Assembly (NCBI GenBank): GCA_017434985.1
Contig: JAFSFY010000061.1
Location: 1 to 60,414, forward strand
DNA from: Clostridia bacterium
Lineage (GTDB): Bacteria > Bacillota > Clostridia > Oscillospirales > Acutalibacteraceae
Reading direction: 5' to 3'
Length of the DNA: 60,414 bases
Shown here: positions 17,599 through 25,643 of the stretch, one piece after another
Numbering within the stretch: the first letter of the stretch is position 1
Layout of the letters: the number at the start of each line of letters is the position of its first letter
The notes under the pieces: generated by a model
Database searches by the model: none
What the model saw: only the letters and a program-made list of their open reading frames with translations
What the model was told of the DNA's origin: nothing
Translations under genes and position numbers: made by a program

Positions 17599-18810
17599 AT
17601 GGTTCACAAATTGTATGGTGACGGTGTTCACGATGATACGGCCGCCATTCAGGAATTGATTGACAGCGGCCGCCCCGAGGTTATCCTTCCGGTGCCTGAT
17701 AAACATTACGTCATTTCCAAACCGCTGGAATTGCCCTCTAATTTTCGGTTGGTGTTGCCGCGCTATGCAGAAATTCGACTGGCGGATGGCTCCAACTGTC
17801 TGATGGCGAAAAACAAATGGGTAGCGGACTACGATCCCGATCGTTTGCCGAAAGATCTGGACGATCTTTGGGGTGGTGTGTGCAAACATCTGTGGTATTA
17901 CGTGAACGAATATTCGCCCGATGCGATTACCGAGAACATCGAAATTTGCGGCGGTATTTGGAATTGCAACAATCTCAATCAACTGCCCAACCCCGAGCGT
18001 ACCGAGGATTTTGGCCCCTACGGATACACGGGGGAGGGGATGTTATTTTACGGTGTTAAAAACCTCAAACTGTCCTCCCTCACACTCAAAGACCCCGTTC
18101 ACTGGGGCATCTCCTTTGACCGTGTTTCCTACTTTACGGTGGAAGATATCACCTTTGATTATAACCTCGGCAATCCTTTTGCGCTCAATATGGACGGCGT
18201 TCACATCAACGGCAACTGCCATTACGGTGTGGTGCGCAACTTAAAAGGCGCGACGTATGACGATATGGTAGCGCTTAACGCGCACGAAGGTTCTCGCGGC
18301 CCCATTACCAACATATTGATTGATGGCTTGTTTGCCGAAACTTGCCACAGTGCCGTTCGACTGCTCACGGTGGCGGATGATATGCGCAACATTCATATCA
18401 CCAACGTATACGGCACCTACTACCAATATTGCATCGGTATCACGAAATACTATCCGGGTGAAACCACGGGCGTGTTTGATGCGATTACCCTCGACCATAT
18501 CTACGCATCCAAAGCGTGTGGCGAAGGGATCCATCCGTATTGGAAAGGCTACGTTTATCCGTTTGTGTACATACAAGAGGAAACAAAGGTGACCAACCTC
18601 AAAATTGCCGACGTCCGTCGTGATGAATACAACATTCCGATCGATACGATCTGGATCGGTAAAGGTGCGGTCGTGGAGAACTTAATTCTTGACAACGTCG
18701 TTACGGAGAATCATACGGGCGAAGAAATGCCGTTCTTTACCAATCTCGGTGAGGTTCATCGCTTGACGGCAACCAACCTGGTGCAAGACGGAACCGTGCA
18801 TACTCTGTGA
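17599..18810 (+). CDS. Right-handed beta-helix protein, GH28-like
   Basis: A 403-residue protein with the start typical of pectate-lyase-superfamily and polygalacturonase-like proteins (GDGVHDDTAAIQELID) and many short helix coils. NMDGVHI (about 197) and YDDMVALN (about 219) match the GH28 NTD and DD catalytic blocks. The later GHG and RIK blocks are not recognisable; GITKYYPG stands where RIK would be. No signal peptide is visible, so it probably works in the cytoplasm on imported oligosaccharides. The substrate is unknown. AAGGAGG precedes the ATG, and it shares a transcript with the GH13 gene. Confidence 0.75.
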   Translation: MVHKLYGDGVHDDTAAIQELIDSGRPEVILPVPDKHYVISKPLELPSNFRLVLPRYAEIRLADGSNCLMAKNKWVADYDPDRLPKDLDDLWGGVCKHLWYYVNEYSPDAITENIEICGGIWNCNNLNQLPNPERTEDFGPYGYTGEGMLFYGVKNLKLSSLTLKDPVHWGISFDRVSYFTVEDITFDYNLGNPFALNMDGVHINGNCHYGVVRNLKGATYDDMVALNAHEGSRGPITNILIDGLFAETCHSAVRLLTVADDMRNIHITNVYGTYYQYCIGITKYYPGETTGVFDAITLDHIYASKACGEGIHPYWKGYVYPFVYIQEETKVTNLKIADVRRDEYNIPIDTIWIGKGAVVENLILDNVVTENHTGEEMPFFTNLGEVHRLTATNLVQDGTVHTL

Positions 18811-18848
18811 AAAAAGGCAGAAAAGCAAGCGCTTTTCTGCTTTTTTTA
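18811..18848. terminator. Bidirectional terminator
   Basis: GCAGAAAAGC pairs with GCTTTTCTGC around a short loop, followed by TTTTTTT. A-rich flanks serve the convergent AraC gene. Confidence 0.88.
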
Positions 18849-19715
18849 CGGTTTCATTTGTAATTGATATTGTTTCGGGGTAATGCCTTTGTATTGCTTA
18901 AACATTTTGATAAAATAACTCAGATCGTGAAACCCGACCTCCTCCGCCGCGTCGGCAATGGCAATGTCTGACAGACGCAAACGGTCGCACGCACGCTCGA
19001 TGCGGTAGTGGTTGAGATAATCAATGGGGGAGCGGGTGGTCATCTTTTTGAAAAAGCGGCAAAAATATTTGCGCGACATCCCCACCGTGGCGGCTAATTG
19101 ATCCAACGTGAGTGACAAGGGATAGGACGATTCAATAAACTCGAGCACTTGTTTGATTTGCTCGATCTGCCGCACGCTTTGGGGTGTTTGGGAGGTGATT
19201 TCGGAATGCGGATAATCCTTGAGCGCGTGGGACAAAAACCCGTATAACGCGCCGCGAACGCGCAGTTCGTACAGCCCTGCATCCCGTTCGGTCATTCCCG
19301 CGTCAAACAGTTCCCAAATATAATGGCGCATATGTGGTGCATCAAACCCGTAGACGGAGCGCACTTCGCATTCGTGCCGTTGTAAGTGCTTGACCCATTG
19401 CCAACAGGCTTCGGGGTAATACATATCCTGCCCCAATACGGTGCAATCGTATAAACATCCTTCCTCGGGAATGGCCGAGTGCAAAATACCGGAGGGGATA
19501 AACGCGGTCATTCCTTCGGTCAGTTCAAAGGTGACGCCGTTTAACGTGAGGTGTAACGCGCCGCGCAACACGCGCACGAATTCAAAGTCAATGTGCCAAT
19601 GCAGTTCCATCACGTACCGCGGATGAGATTCATCTACGTGATAAAATTCAATGGGAAACTGTGCCGTACCGCGTTTTATGTCCTCGTAGATATGGATGTA
19701 GTTAATGTTATTCAT
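18846..19715 (-). CDS. AraC family transcriptional regulator
   Basis: A 289-residue regulator with an N-terminal cupin domain (ELHWHIDFEFVRVLRGALHLTL) and two C-terminal helix-turn-helix motifs: LDQLAATVGMSRKYFCRFFKK and IADAAEEVGFHDLSYFIKMFKQYKGITP. It has the same architecture as the AraC protein at 15021 but differs clearly in sequence. It is divergent from L-fucose isomerase, with overlapping promoter regions, which suggests it controls that gene. GGTGA lies before the ATG. The effector is unknown. Confidence 0.93.
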   Translation of the reverse strand: MNNINYIHIYEDIKRGTAQFPIEFYHVDESHPRYVMELHWHIDFEFVRVLRGALHLTLNGVTFELTEGMTAFIPSGILHSAIPEEGCLYDCTVLGQDMYYPEACWQWVKHLQRHECEVRSVYGFDAPHMRHYIWELFDAGMTERDAGLYELRVRGALYGFLSHALKDYPHSEITSQTPQSVRQIEQIKQVLEFIESSYPLSLTLDQLAATVGMSRKYFCRFFKKMTTRSPIDYLNHYRIERACDRLRLSDIAIADAAEEVGFHDLSYFIKMFKQYKGITPKQYQLQMKP

Positions 19716-19759
19716 TCTGTTTCACCGCCAAGAAAGTGAATATTCTTATACTTTATGCC

Positions 19760-19789
19760 ATTATAACCCCTTTACGATGCAAATTGCAA
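19760..19789 (-). promoter_or_regulatory. Promoter of the second AraC gene, overlapping the fucI control region
   Basis: On the minus strand TTGCAA (19784-19789) and TATAAT (19760-19765) are separated by 18 nt. TTGCAA is its own complement. The plus strand carries TAATAT at 19800-19805 for fucI with a weak ATGCAA 17 nt upstream, so the two divergent promoters overlap and could be controlled together. Confidence 0.55.
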
Positions 19790-19837
19790 TGGTAATATGT
19801 AATATAGAAGGATAAAAATAAAGGGGGATTTTATACA

Positions 19838-21640
19838 ATGGCTAAAAACAGATACGTGGGAGACTATCCCGTCATCGGCATTCGTCCGTGTATTGACGGA
19901 CGCCGCGGTCCGCTGAAATTGCGTGAGCGGTTGGAAGATCAAACAATGGCGATGGCCAAAGCTGCCAAAAAATTATTTGAGGAAAACCTCCGTTATTCCA
20001 ACGGCGATCCCGTCAAAGTGGTGATTGCCGATACCAGTATCGGTCGTGTGCCCGAAGCGGCGGCGTGTGCCGACAAATTCCGCAAAGAAGGGGTAGACAT
20101 CACCCTGTCCGTGACCCCTTGCTGGTGCTACGGCTCCGAAACGATGGATATGGATCCGCACACCATCAAGGGTGTGTGGGGTTTTAACGGTACCGAGCGT
20201 CCCGGCGCGGTGTATCTGGCCGCTGTGCTCGCGGGCCACGCGCAAAAAGGCTTACCCGCCTTTGGCATCTATGGTCACGAAGTACAAGACGTCGATATGG
20301 TGGACGAGATTCCCGACGACGTGAAAGAAAAGTTGTTGCGTTTCGGCCGTGCGGCGGTTGCCGTTGCCACCATGCGTGGTAAATCCTACTTGCAGATCGG
20401 TTCGCAATGTATGGGTATCGCGGGCTCTATTATGGATCAGGATTTTATGGAATCCTATTTCGGTATGCGCATCGAGTCGGTGGACGAAGTGGAGATCCTG
20501 CGCCGTATGGAAGAGGGCATCTACAACGAAGAAGAGTACCAAAAAGCCCTCAAATGGACCAAAGAGCATTGCCAAATGGGACGTGACGACAACCCCGACG
20601 AAGTGAAATTCACCGACGAAGAAAAAGAAAAACAATGGGAATTCACCGTCAAGATGTACCTCATCATCAAAGATCTGATGGCGGGCAATGACTCGTTCGG
20701 TGAACTGTTTGAGGAAGAGCGCGCAGGCCACAACGCGATCGCGGGCGGCTTCCAAGGACAACGCCAATGGACCGACCATTGGCCCAACTGCGACTACCCC
20801 GAAGCGTTGCTCCGCTCCACCTTCGACTATGAAGGCGCGCGTGAACCCTACACGCTGGCAACCGAAAACGATATTTTGAACGGCATGGGTATGCTGTTTA
20901 TGAGACTGTTGACCCATCGTGCGCAGATCTTTGCCGATGTGCGTACTTATTGGTCGCCCGAAGCGGTCAAACGCGTCACGGATTATGATCTCGAGGGCAA
21001 GGCCAAAGAAAACGGCGGCATCATCCACCTGCTCAACTCGGGTGCGGCGTGCTTGGACGCGTGCGGCGAATGCCGTGACGAAAACGGCGATGCCGTGATG
21101 AAACAATGGTGGGACGTCACCGACGAGGATATCGAGAAAATGACCGCCGCTACCGTGTGGTGTGAGGCCGGTTTTGAAAACTTCCGCGGCGGCGGATTCT
21201 CCAGCCATTTCACCACCCGTGCCGAAATGCCCGCCACCATGATTCGCCTTAACTTGGTGAAAGGCCTCGGCCCCGTTTTGCAGATTGCGGAAGGCTGGAC
21301 GGTCGCGTTGCCCGACGATGTGTCGGATACCTTGATGGAACGCACCAACCCCACCTGGCCCTGCACGTGGTTTGCGCCGCGCTGTGACGGCAAGGAAGGC
21401 TCGCCTTTCAAGACCGCGTATGAGGTGATGAACAATTGGGGCGCCAATCACGGCGCGATCTCCTACGGTCACATCGGTGCTGATCTTATCACCATGTGCT
21501 CGATGCTGCGCATTCCCGTGTGCATGCACAACGTGCCGACCGAAGAGATCTTCCGCCCCGCGGCGTGGAATGCTTTCGGTATGGACAAAGAAAGCGCCGA
21601 CTATCGCGCTTGCGCCACTTACGGCCCGCTCTATAAGTAA
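19838..21640 (+). CDS. fucI: L-fucose isomerase
   Basis: A ketol isomerase converting L-fucose to L-fuculose; FucI enzymes also act on D-arabinose. The 600 residues align in memory along almost the whole length of E. coli Fuc[13 protein letters not shown] at the N-terminus, [45 protein letters not shown], and the metal ligands in [22 protein letters not shown] and PVCMHN. AAAGGGGGA precedes the ATG. No fuculose kinase or aldolase is next to it, so the rest of the pathway must lie elsewhere. It is probably controlled by the divergent AraC gene. Confidence 0.95.
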   Translation: MAKNRYVGDYPVIGIRPCIDGRRGPLKLRERLEDQTMAMAKAAKKLFEENLRYSNGDPVKVVIADTSIGRVPEAAACADKFRKEGVDITLSVTPCWCYGSETMDMDPHTIKGVWGFNGTERPGAVYLAAVLAGHAQKGLPAFGIYGHEVQDVDMVDEIPDDVKEKLLRFGRAAVAVATMRGKSYLQIGSQCMGIAGSIMDQDFMESYFGMRIESVDEVEILRRMEEGIYNEEEYQKALKWTKEHCQMGRDDNPDEVKFTDEEKEKQWEFTVKMYLIIKDLMAGNDSFGELFEEERAGHNAIAGGFQGQRQWTDHWPNCDYPEALLRSTFDYEGAREPYTLATENDILNGMGMLFMRLLTHRAQIFADVRTYWSPEAVKRVTDYDLEGKAKENGGIIHLLNSGAACLDACGECRDENGDAVMKQWWDVTDEDIEKMTAATVWCEAGFENFRGGGFSSHFTTRAEMPATMIRLNLVKGLGPVLQIAEGWTVALPDDVSDTLMERTNPTWPCTWFAPRCDGKEGSPFKTAYEVMNNWGANHGAISYGHIGADLITMCSMLRIPVCMHNVPTEEIFRPAAWNAFGMDKESADYRACATYGPLYK

Positions 21641-21645
21641 AACAA

Positions 21646-21680
21646 AACCGACCATACACCGTATGGTCGGTTACTTTTTT
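21646..21680 (+). terminator. fucI terminator
   Basis: A 12-bp perfect stem, AACCGACCATAC with GTATGGTCGGTT, and a 3-nt loop, followed by a T-run at 21675-21680. Confidence 0.9.
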
Positions 21681-21681
21681 G

Positions 21682-21710
21682 TTGACACGGTTTGGCGTGG
21701 GGGCTATAAT
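21682..21710 (+). promoter_or_regulatory. Consensus promoter of the HAD-HD pair
   Basis: TTGACA (21682-21687), a 17-nt spacer and TATAAT (21705-21710): a perfect housekeeping promoter placed directly after the fucI terminator. It decides the start of the HAD gene. Confidence 0.9.
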
Positions 21711-21738
21711 AAAAGCAGTCCAAAATGGGAGAATGTGT

Positions 21739-22416
21739 ATGATTCAAGCGATTTTACTTGACATTGACAATACCTTGCTCGACTTTGATGCCTATGTGCA
21801 AACGACCATGCGCGACGGGTTTGATAAGTTCGGCATCGGCCCGTACGAAGACGGGATGTTTGACGTGTTTTCCCGTGTGAACCACGGGTTGTGGCGTCAA
21901 ATCGAAGAGGGGACGCTCACTTTTGCCGAATTGACGAAAATTCGCTGGAATCGCGTGTTTGAAGCGCTCGGTATTCATTGTGACGGTCCCACGTTCGAAA
22001 CGTACTTCCGCGCGTGTTTGGCAGACAGTGCCATTCCCGTGGAGGGTGCGTTCGAACTGCTTGACCATCTCAAAGGACGCTACGTGTTGGGCGTTGCCAG
22101 CAACGGCCCCTACGAACAGCAGTTGAATCGTTTGAAAAAAGGACGGATGTTCGACTATTTTTCGCACTATTTCATTTCGGAGAAGATCGGTGCCTCCAAA
22201 CCTTCGGCGCAATTCTTTTCGGTTTGTTTGGACGAACTCGGTATTCCCGCCGAAAACATCATGATGATCGGCGATTCGCTCACTTCGGATATGGCGGGCG
22301 CGGTCGCGTGCGGGATGCACACGTGTTATTTTGATAAGTATAAGAGCGGTGCTGTCACCGATCTGCCGTTGGAACACACGGTGGAGTCGCTGACCGACAT
22401 TCTCGCGTTTTTATAA
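21739..22416 (+). CDS. HAD-family hydrolase, YjjG-like nucleotidase
   Basis: A 225-residue phosphatase of HAD subclass IA. The motifs are LLDIDNTLLDF (I, nucleophile Asp), SNGPY (II), ASKPSAQFF (III, Lys) and MIGDSLTSDMAGA (IV, Asp). This pattern fits the YjjG/YfnB group, which dephosphorylates (often non-canonical) nucleotides or sugar phosphates. The ATG at 21739 is used because the consensus promoter at 21682-21710 lies inside any longer reading frame, and TGGGAGA is 6 nt upstream. It is cotranscribed with the HD-domain gene. Confidence 0.88.
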   Translation: MIQAILLDIDNTLLDFDAYVQTTMRDGFDKFGIGPYEDGMFDVFSRVNHGLWRQIEEGTLTFAELTKIRWNRVFEALGIHCDGPTFETYFRACLADSAIPVEGAFELLDHLKGRYVLGVASNGPYEQQLNRLKKGRMFDYFSHYFISEKIGASKPSAQFFSVCLDELGIPAENIMMIGDSLTSDMAGAVACGMHTCYFDKYKSGAVTDLPLEHTVESLTDILAFL

Positions 22417-22432
22417 GACAAGGAGTAATAAG

Positions 22433-23092
22433 ATGATCACCTTTCAAGACATTCGCGATAACGAGGCGGTGCGCGCGTATATCACTCGCGCTGACGAATC
22501 GTTGTTGGCACAAGGGTTTACCGAACACAGTTTTGCTCATGTCACGTTGGTGGCGGAGAATGCGTCCTACATACTGCAAAAACTCGGCTACAGCGACCAC
22601 GATGTGGAATTGGTCCGCATTGCGGCGTACTTGCACGACATCGGCAACCTCGTAAACCGTGTGGAACATTCGCAAAGCGGTGCCATTATGGCCTTTAGTA
22701 TTTTGGATGATATGGGTATGCCACCCGATGATCTTGCCACCGTGACCACCGCCATCGGCAATCACGACGAGGGCACGGGTGTGCCGGTCAATGCGTTGGC
22801 GGCGGCGCTCATTTTGGCGGATAAATCCGACGTGCGCCGTTCCCGCGTGCGCAAAAATCCCGACGGCACGTTTGACATTCACGACCGTGTCAACTATTCG
22901 GTGGAAAAATCCAAACTGTTTATTGACGACGAGTGTACCGTGGTGACTCTGGAACTCGATATTGACCTGCGCTATGGCTCGGTGATGGATTATTTTGAAA
23001 TTTTCCTGGAACGAATGATCCTTTGCCGCAAAGCCGCTGAAAAACTCGGATTACAATTTAAATTGTTTATCAACGACGTTCCGCTGATATAA
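22433..23092 (+). CDS. HD-domain phosphohydrolase
   Basis: A 219-residue protein with an N-terminal HD domain. The first His is in SFAHVTLVAENA, the HD pair is in AAYLHDIGN, further ligands are in EHSQSG and IGNHDEG, and the last Asp is in ILADKSDVRR. The metal-binding set is complete, so it is probably an active phosphohydrolase; the substrate could be a nucleotide or cyclic nucleotide. The C-terminal third is a small alpha/beta region of unknown role. It is 16 nt behind the HAD gene with GGAG before the ATG. A hairpin repeat follows its stop codon. Confidence 0.83.
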   Translation: MITFQDIRDNEAVRAYITRADESLLAQGFTEHSFAHVTLVAENASYILQKLGYSDHDVELVRIAAYLHDIGNLVNRVEHSQSGAIMAFSILDDMGMPPDDLATVTTAIGNHDEGTGVPVNALAAALILADKSDVRRSRVRKNPDGTFDIHDRVNYSVEKSKLFIDDECTVVTLELDIDLRYGSVMDYFEIFLERMILCRKAAEKLGLQFKLFINDVPLI

Positions 23093-23142
23093 AAAAGAGA
23101 GCCAATAGAGGCACCCTCCGTAAGGAAGTGTGCCTCAGTTAT
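23091..23142 (+). repeat. Dispersed hairpin repeat, copy B (left edge of the island)
   Basis: AAGAGAGCCAATA, then a stem GAGGCAC/GTGCCTC (23108-23114 with 23130-23136) around CCTCCGTAAGGAA, then AGTTAT. It matches copy A at 129-165, read on the opposite strand, with 3 differences in 35 nt. It lies immediately downstream of the HD-domain gene and may terminate it. Confidence 0.75.
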
Positions 23143-23158
23143 TAGTATCAATAATGAC

Positions 23159-23187
23159 TTGCCCTCTAACACCTTGTATGTTATAAT
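23159..23187 (+). promoter_or_regulatory. Promoter of the orphan island gene
   Basis: TTGCCC (23159-23164), a 17-nt spacer and TATAAT (23182-23187), 22 nt before the start codon. Confidence 0.7.
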
Positions 23188-23209
23188 TAACTTTAGAGGT
23201 GAAAGATAG

Positions 23210-23932
23210 ATGATAACTTTTGAAATTTTAGCAGAAGTTTTTGCTAAAGAAAAAGTTAAGGCATTTCGCGTTTATGATATTGGAGAAACTTTAAAAAAAG
23301 GTTTATTAATGTCTGGAATGCCAGATTTTACTGAGTTTATAAAATCTGCGAATATTAAAAGAGTTTTTATTTATGAATACTATGAAGATGTTGAGGACTA
23401 TTATATAACTGAGGATGTTTTATCAAAAGAAGCTCGCTATGAAAATGAGGAGTTTTTAGAGTATATACTTCCTCAAATAAACGAATACAATAGACAAATT
23501 GCCAACCTTGATTTTAATTACCCCTCGTGGGTTGCAGCAATATGTTTCTGTGATAATAATGCCTTTTTTACGATATGTAATAATGATAGACTTTTAAATG
23601 GTGAAGAATTAAAGGAACCAGAAGAAAAATATAAACTAATATGTCTTTTGAATGAAGAGCATAGAGAAAAAATACGAGAAATTTCAGAAAATAAAATTGA
23701 AGTTCTTCGCGAAGAACTTCGAGAACAAATATTATCTGATAAAAGTTTTCAACTATGTACTAATCAGCAACTTAGGCGAGATTATGCGCACAAGTTGTTT
23801 AAAAATATGCACAAGAAATTTGAACCATTAAAAAAAGTTATGTATAGAGAAAACCTCAGTATACTTTCATTAGATGGTAAGGATTTTATAGAACTGCTTT
23901 GGCGCGAAATCAAAGAAAGAAACACAAAATAA
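23210..23932 (+). CDS. Orphan hypothetical protein, AT-rich
   Basis: A 240-residue soluble protein of no family I recognise. It has no signal peptide or membrane segment. It is strongly acidic and basic by turns (for example EEHREKIREISENKIEVLREEL, split over about residues 148-169, likely a long amphipathic helix or coiled coil). The middle holds an FFTICNN/CFCDNN segment with several cysteines. Base and codon use (AAA, ATA, TTA, GAT) differ sharply from both neighbours, which favour GCG, CGT and GGC, so it was probably acquired. It stands alone with its own promoter, GAGGTG ribosome binding site and terminator. A function in defence or competition is possible for such singletons but is not supported by any motif. 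Confidence 0.8.
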   Translation: MITFEILAEVFAKEKVKAFRVYDIGETLKKGLLMSGMPDFTEFIKSANIKRVFIYEYYEDVEDYYITEDVLSKEARYENEEFLEYILPQINEYNRQIANLDFNYPSWVAAICFCDNNAFFTICNNDRLLNGEELKEPEEKYKLICLLNEEHREKIREISENKIEVLREELREQILSDKSFQLCTNQQLRRDYAHKLFKNMHKKFEPLKKVMYRENLSILSLDGKDFIELLWREIKERNTK

Positions 23933-24010
23933 TATATAGGATATTCGCATATGTTTTATTTGTGCCGCCAAATTTAAAAACACAACGAAACCAAAATATT
24001 TCTTTATCAC

Positions 24011-24028
24011 TGTGAGACCTGTCTCACA
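24011..24028. promoter_or_regulatory. Perfect palindrome in the island
   Basis: TGTGAGAC-CT-GTCTCACA, downstream of the orphan gene and upstream of its terminator. It could be a protein binding site or a small hairpin in the 3' untranslated region. No T-tract follows. Confidence 0.45.
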
Positions 24029-24085
24029 ATATCACTTATGGTTCTTATCTTTGAGATACGTTTATTTTAAAGTATGTAACCCACT

Positions 24086-24119
24086 ATGACACTTTCAGAC
24101 CGAAAGTGTCATTTTTTTA
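24086..24119 (+). terminator. Terminator of the orphan gene
   Basis: An 11-bp stem ATGACACTTTC/GAAAGTGTCAT with a 5-nt loop followed by seven T. Confidence 0.88.
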
Positions 24120-24130
24120 TTAAAAAAGAA

Positions 24131-24178
24131 ATAGGGAGAACACTTCTTTACGAAGTCTCTCCCTATGTTGGCTCTCTT
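24131..24178 (-). repeat. Dispersed hairpin repeat, copy C (right edge of the island, 3' of pncB)
   Basis: Read on the minus strand it has AAAGAGAGCCAACA, then a stem TAGGGAGA/TCTCCCTA with an inner ACTTC/GAAGT stem, and the core CGTAAAGAAGTG, close to CGTAAGGAAGTG of copies A and B. It lies directly after pncB and has a T-rich tail on that strand, so it probably serves as the pncB terminator. With copy B it brackets the AT-rich island in inverted orientation. Confidence 0.65.
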
Positions 24179-24182
24179 TTGT

Positions 24183-25640
24183 TTATTTTCCGTGTCCGTG
24201 AAGAGTGAGCAAGCGATGCTTCTCATCCCACAAGGCTTGCGACAAGTCCACATAATAACGATGGGGGTTTTCAAAACGCAGCACCTCATCCCACAGCGTG
24301 GCCATTTGTTCTTTGCAGTAATGACGAATTTCGGTCACAGTGGGGGAGGCGTAGACGCAGCGCCCTTTTTCGAAGATGGGTTTGCGTAAGCGCACAGCCC
24401 TGAAATCGGTCACTGTCTTGCTTTTCCAAATATGTTCGGGGTCGAAAATCTCATACGGTTTCGTGTCGTCGATCACTTCGTCGTGCATCGTGAGCACGTC
24501 GGCAATGGCCTTGCCCGTTTCGTTGTCATACAACCGCCACAGCTCTTTGAAACCGGGATTGGTGATCTTGGCCACGTTTTCGCTCACCTTGATGCGTGAG
24601 ACGATCTCGCCGTCCTTTTCCACGGCCGCCAATTTGTACACGCCGCCGAAAACGGGGTCGCTGGAAGCGGTGATAAGCCGTTCGCCCACGCCGAAACTGT
24701 CGATCTTGGCACCCTGTGCAATCATGTCGCGGATGATGATCTCATCCAGCGAGTTGGAAACGCAGATCTGGCAATCGGGATACCCGGCCTCGTCCAGCAT
24801 TTTGCGCGCTTTTTTGGACAGATAGGTGATGTCGCCCGAATCCAGGCGGATGCCTTTGGGACGGCAGCCGAGCGGCTTGAGCACCTCGTCAAACACGCGA
24901 ATAGCGTTGGGAATACCCGATTTCAACACATTGTAGGTGTCGACAAGCAGGGTGCAGGAGTGCGGATACACGCGCGCATAGGCGGCAAACGCCTCGTATT
25001 CGGTGTCAAACAGTTGTACCCAGCTGTGCGCCATAGTACCCAAAGCGGGAATGCCGAACTCACGGTCAGCAATGGTGCAGGCGGTACCGACGCAACCGCC
25101 GATGTAGGCGGCACGGGCACCGTATACCGCACCGTTAAAGCCTTGTGCGCGGCGCGAACCGAATTCCATCACGGCGCGCCCGTCGGCCGCCCGCACGATG
25201 CGGTTGGCTTTGGTGGCGATGAGCGATTGATGGTTGATGGCCAACAAGATCATCGTTTCCACAAACTGTGCTTGCATGGCGGGACCGCGCACGGTGAGAA
25301 GCGGCTCACCGGGGAAGATAGGGGTGCCTTCCGGAATTGCCCACACGTCGCAGGTGAAGGTGAAGTCGGACAAGAATTCCAAAAAGCGTTCGCTGAACAG
25401 TTTTTTGGAACGCAGATACGCAATGTCTTCGTCCGAGAAGGAGAGATTTTTCAAGTATTCAATCACCTGATCCAAGCCTGCCATAATGGCAGCACCGCCG
25501 CCGTCGGGCACAGTGCGGAAAAACATATCGAAGTAGGTGATCTGATCGCCGCGACCGTTTTCGAAAAAGCCGTTGGCCATCGTCAACTCGTAAAAGTCGG
25601 TTAACATCGTAAGATTTTCTTTGCCGTATAAGTTAGTCAT
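24183..25640 (-). CDS. pncB: Nicotinate phosphoribosyltransferase
   Basis: First step of NAD salvage: nicotinate plus PRPP gives nicotinate mononucleotide, coupled to ATP hydrolysis. The N-terminus has LLTDFYELTMANG. EFGSRRAQG, ALGTMAHSWVQ (with the His phosphorylated in the catalytic cycle) and GIRLDSGD are family hallmarks. At 485 residues it fits the Firmicutes-type enzyme. GGGGAGCG precedes the ATG. It is 3 nt behind ppa on the same strand; that pyrophosphatase would remove the pyrophosphate the reaction releases, so the pairing makes functional sense. Confidence 0.96.
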   Translation of the reverse strand: MTNLYGKENLTMLTDFYELTMANGFFENGRGDQITYFDMFFRTVPDGGGAAIMAGLDQVIEYLKNLSFSDEDIAYLRSKKLFSERFLEFLSDFTFTCDVWAIPEGTPIFPGEPLLTVRGPAMQAQFVETMILLAINHQSLIATKANRIVRAADGRAVMEFGSRRAQGFNGAVYGARAAYIGGCVGTACTIADREFGIPALGTMAHSWVQLFDTEYEAFAAYARVYPHSCTLLVDTYNVLKSGIPNAIRVFDEVLKPLGCRPKGIRLDSGDITYLSKKARKMLDEAGYPDCQICVSNSLDEIIIRDMIAQGAKIDSFGVGERLITASSDPVFGGVYKLAAVEKDGEIVSRIKVSENVAKITNPGFKELWRLYDNETGKAIADVLTMHDEVIDDTKPYEIFDPEHIWKSKTVTDFRAVRLRKPIFEKGRCVYASPTVTEIRHYCKEQMATLWDEVLRFENPHRYYVDLSQALWDEKHRLLTLHGHGK

Positions 25641-25643
25641 TGT

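Noticed and set aside
20252-21655. A 467-codon minus-strand open frame
   Set aside because: It is antisense to fucI, which is unmistakable on the plus strand; it shows no motifs or ribosome binding site.
23210-23932. The orphan gene as a toxin, antitoxin or known abortive-infection protein
   Set aside because: There is no second small gene beside it and no nuclease, HEPN, PIN or kinase motif was visible, so no such function is claimed.
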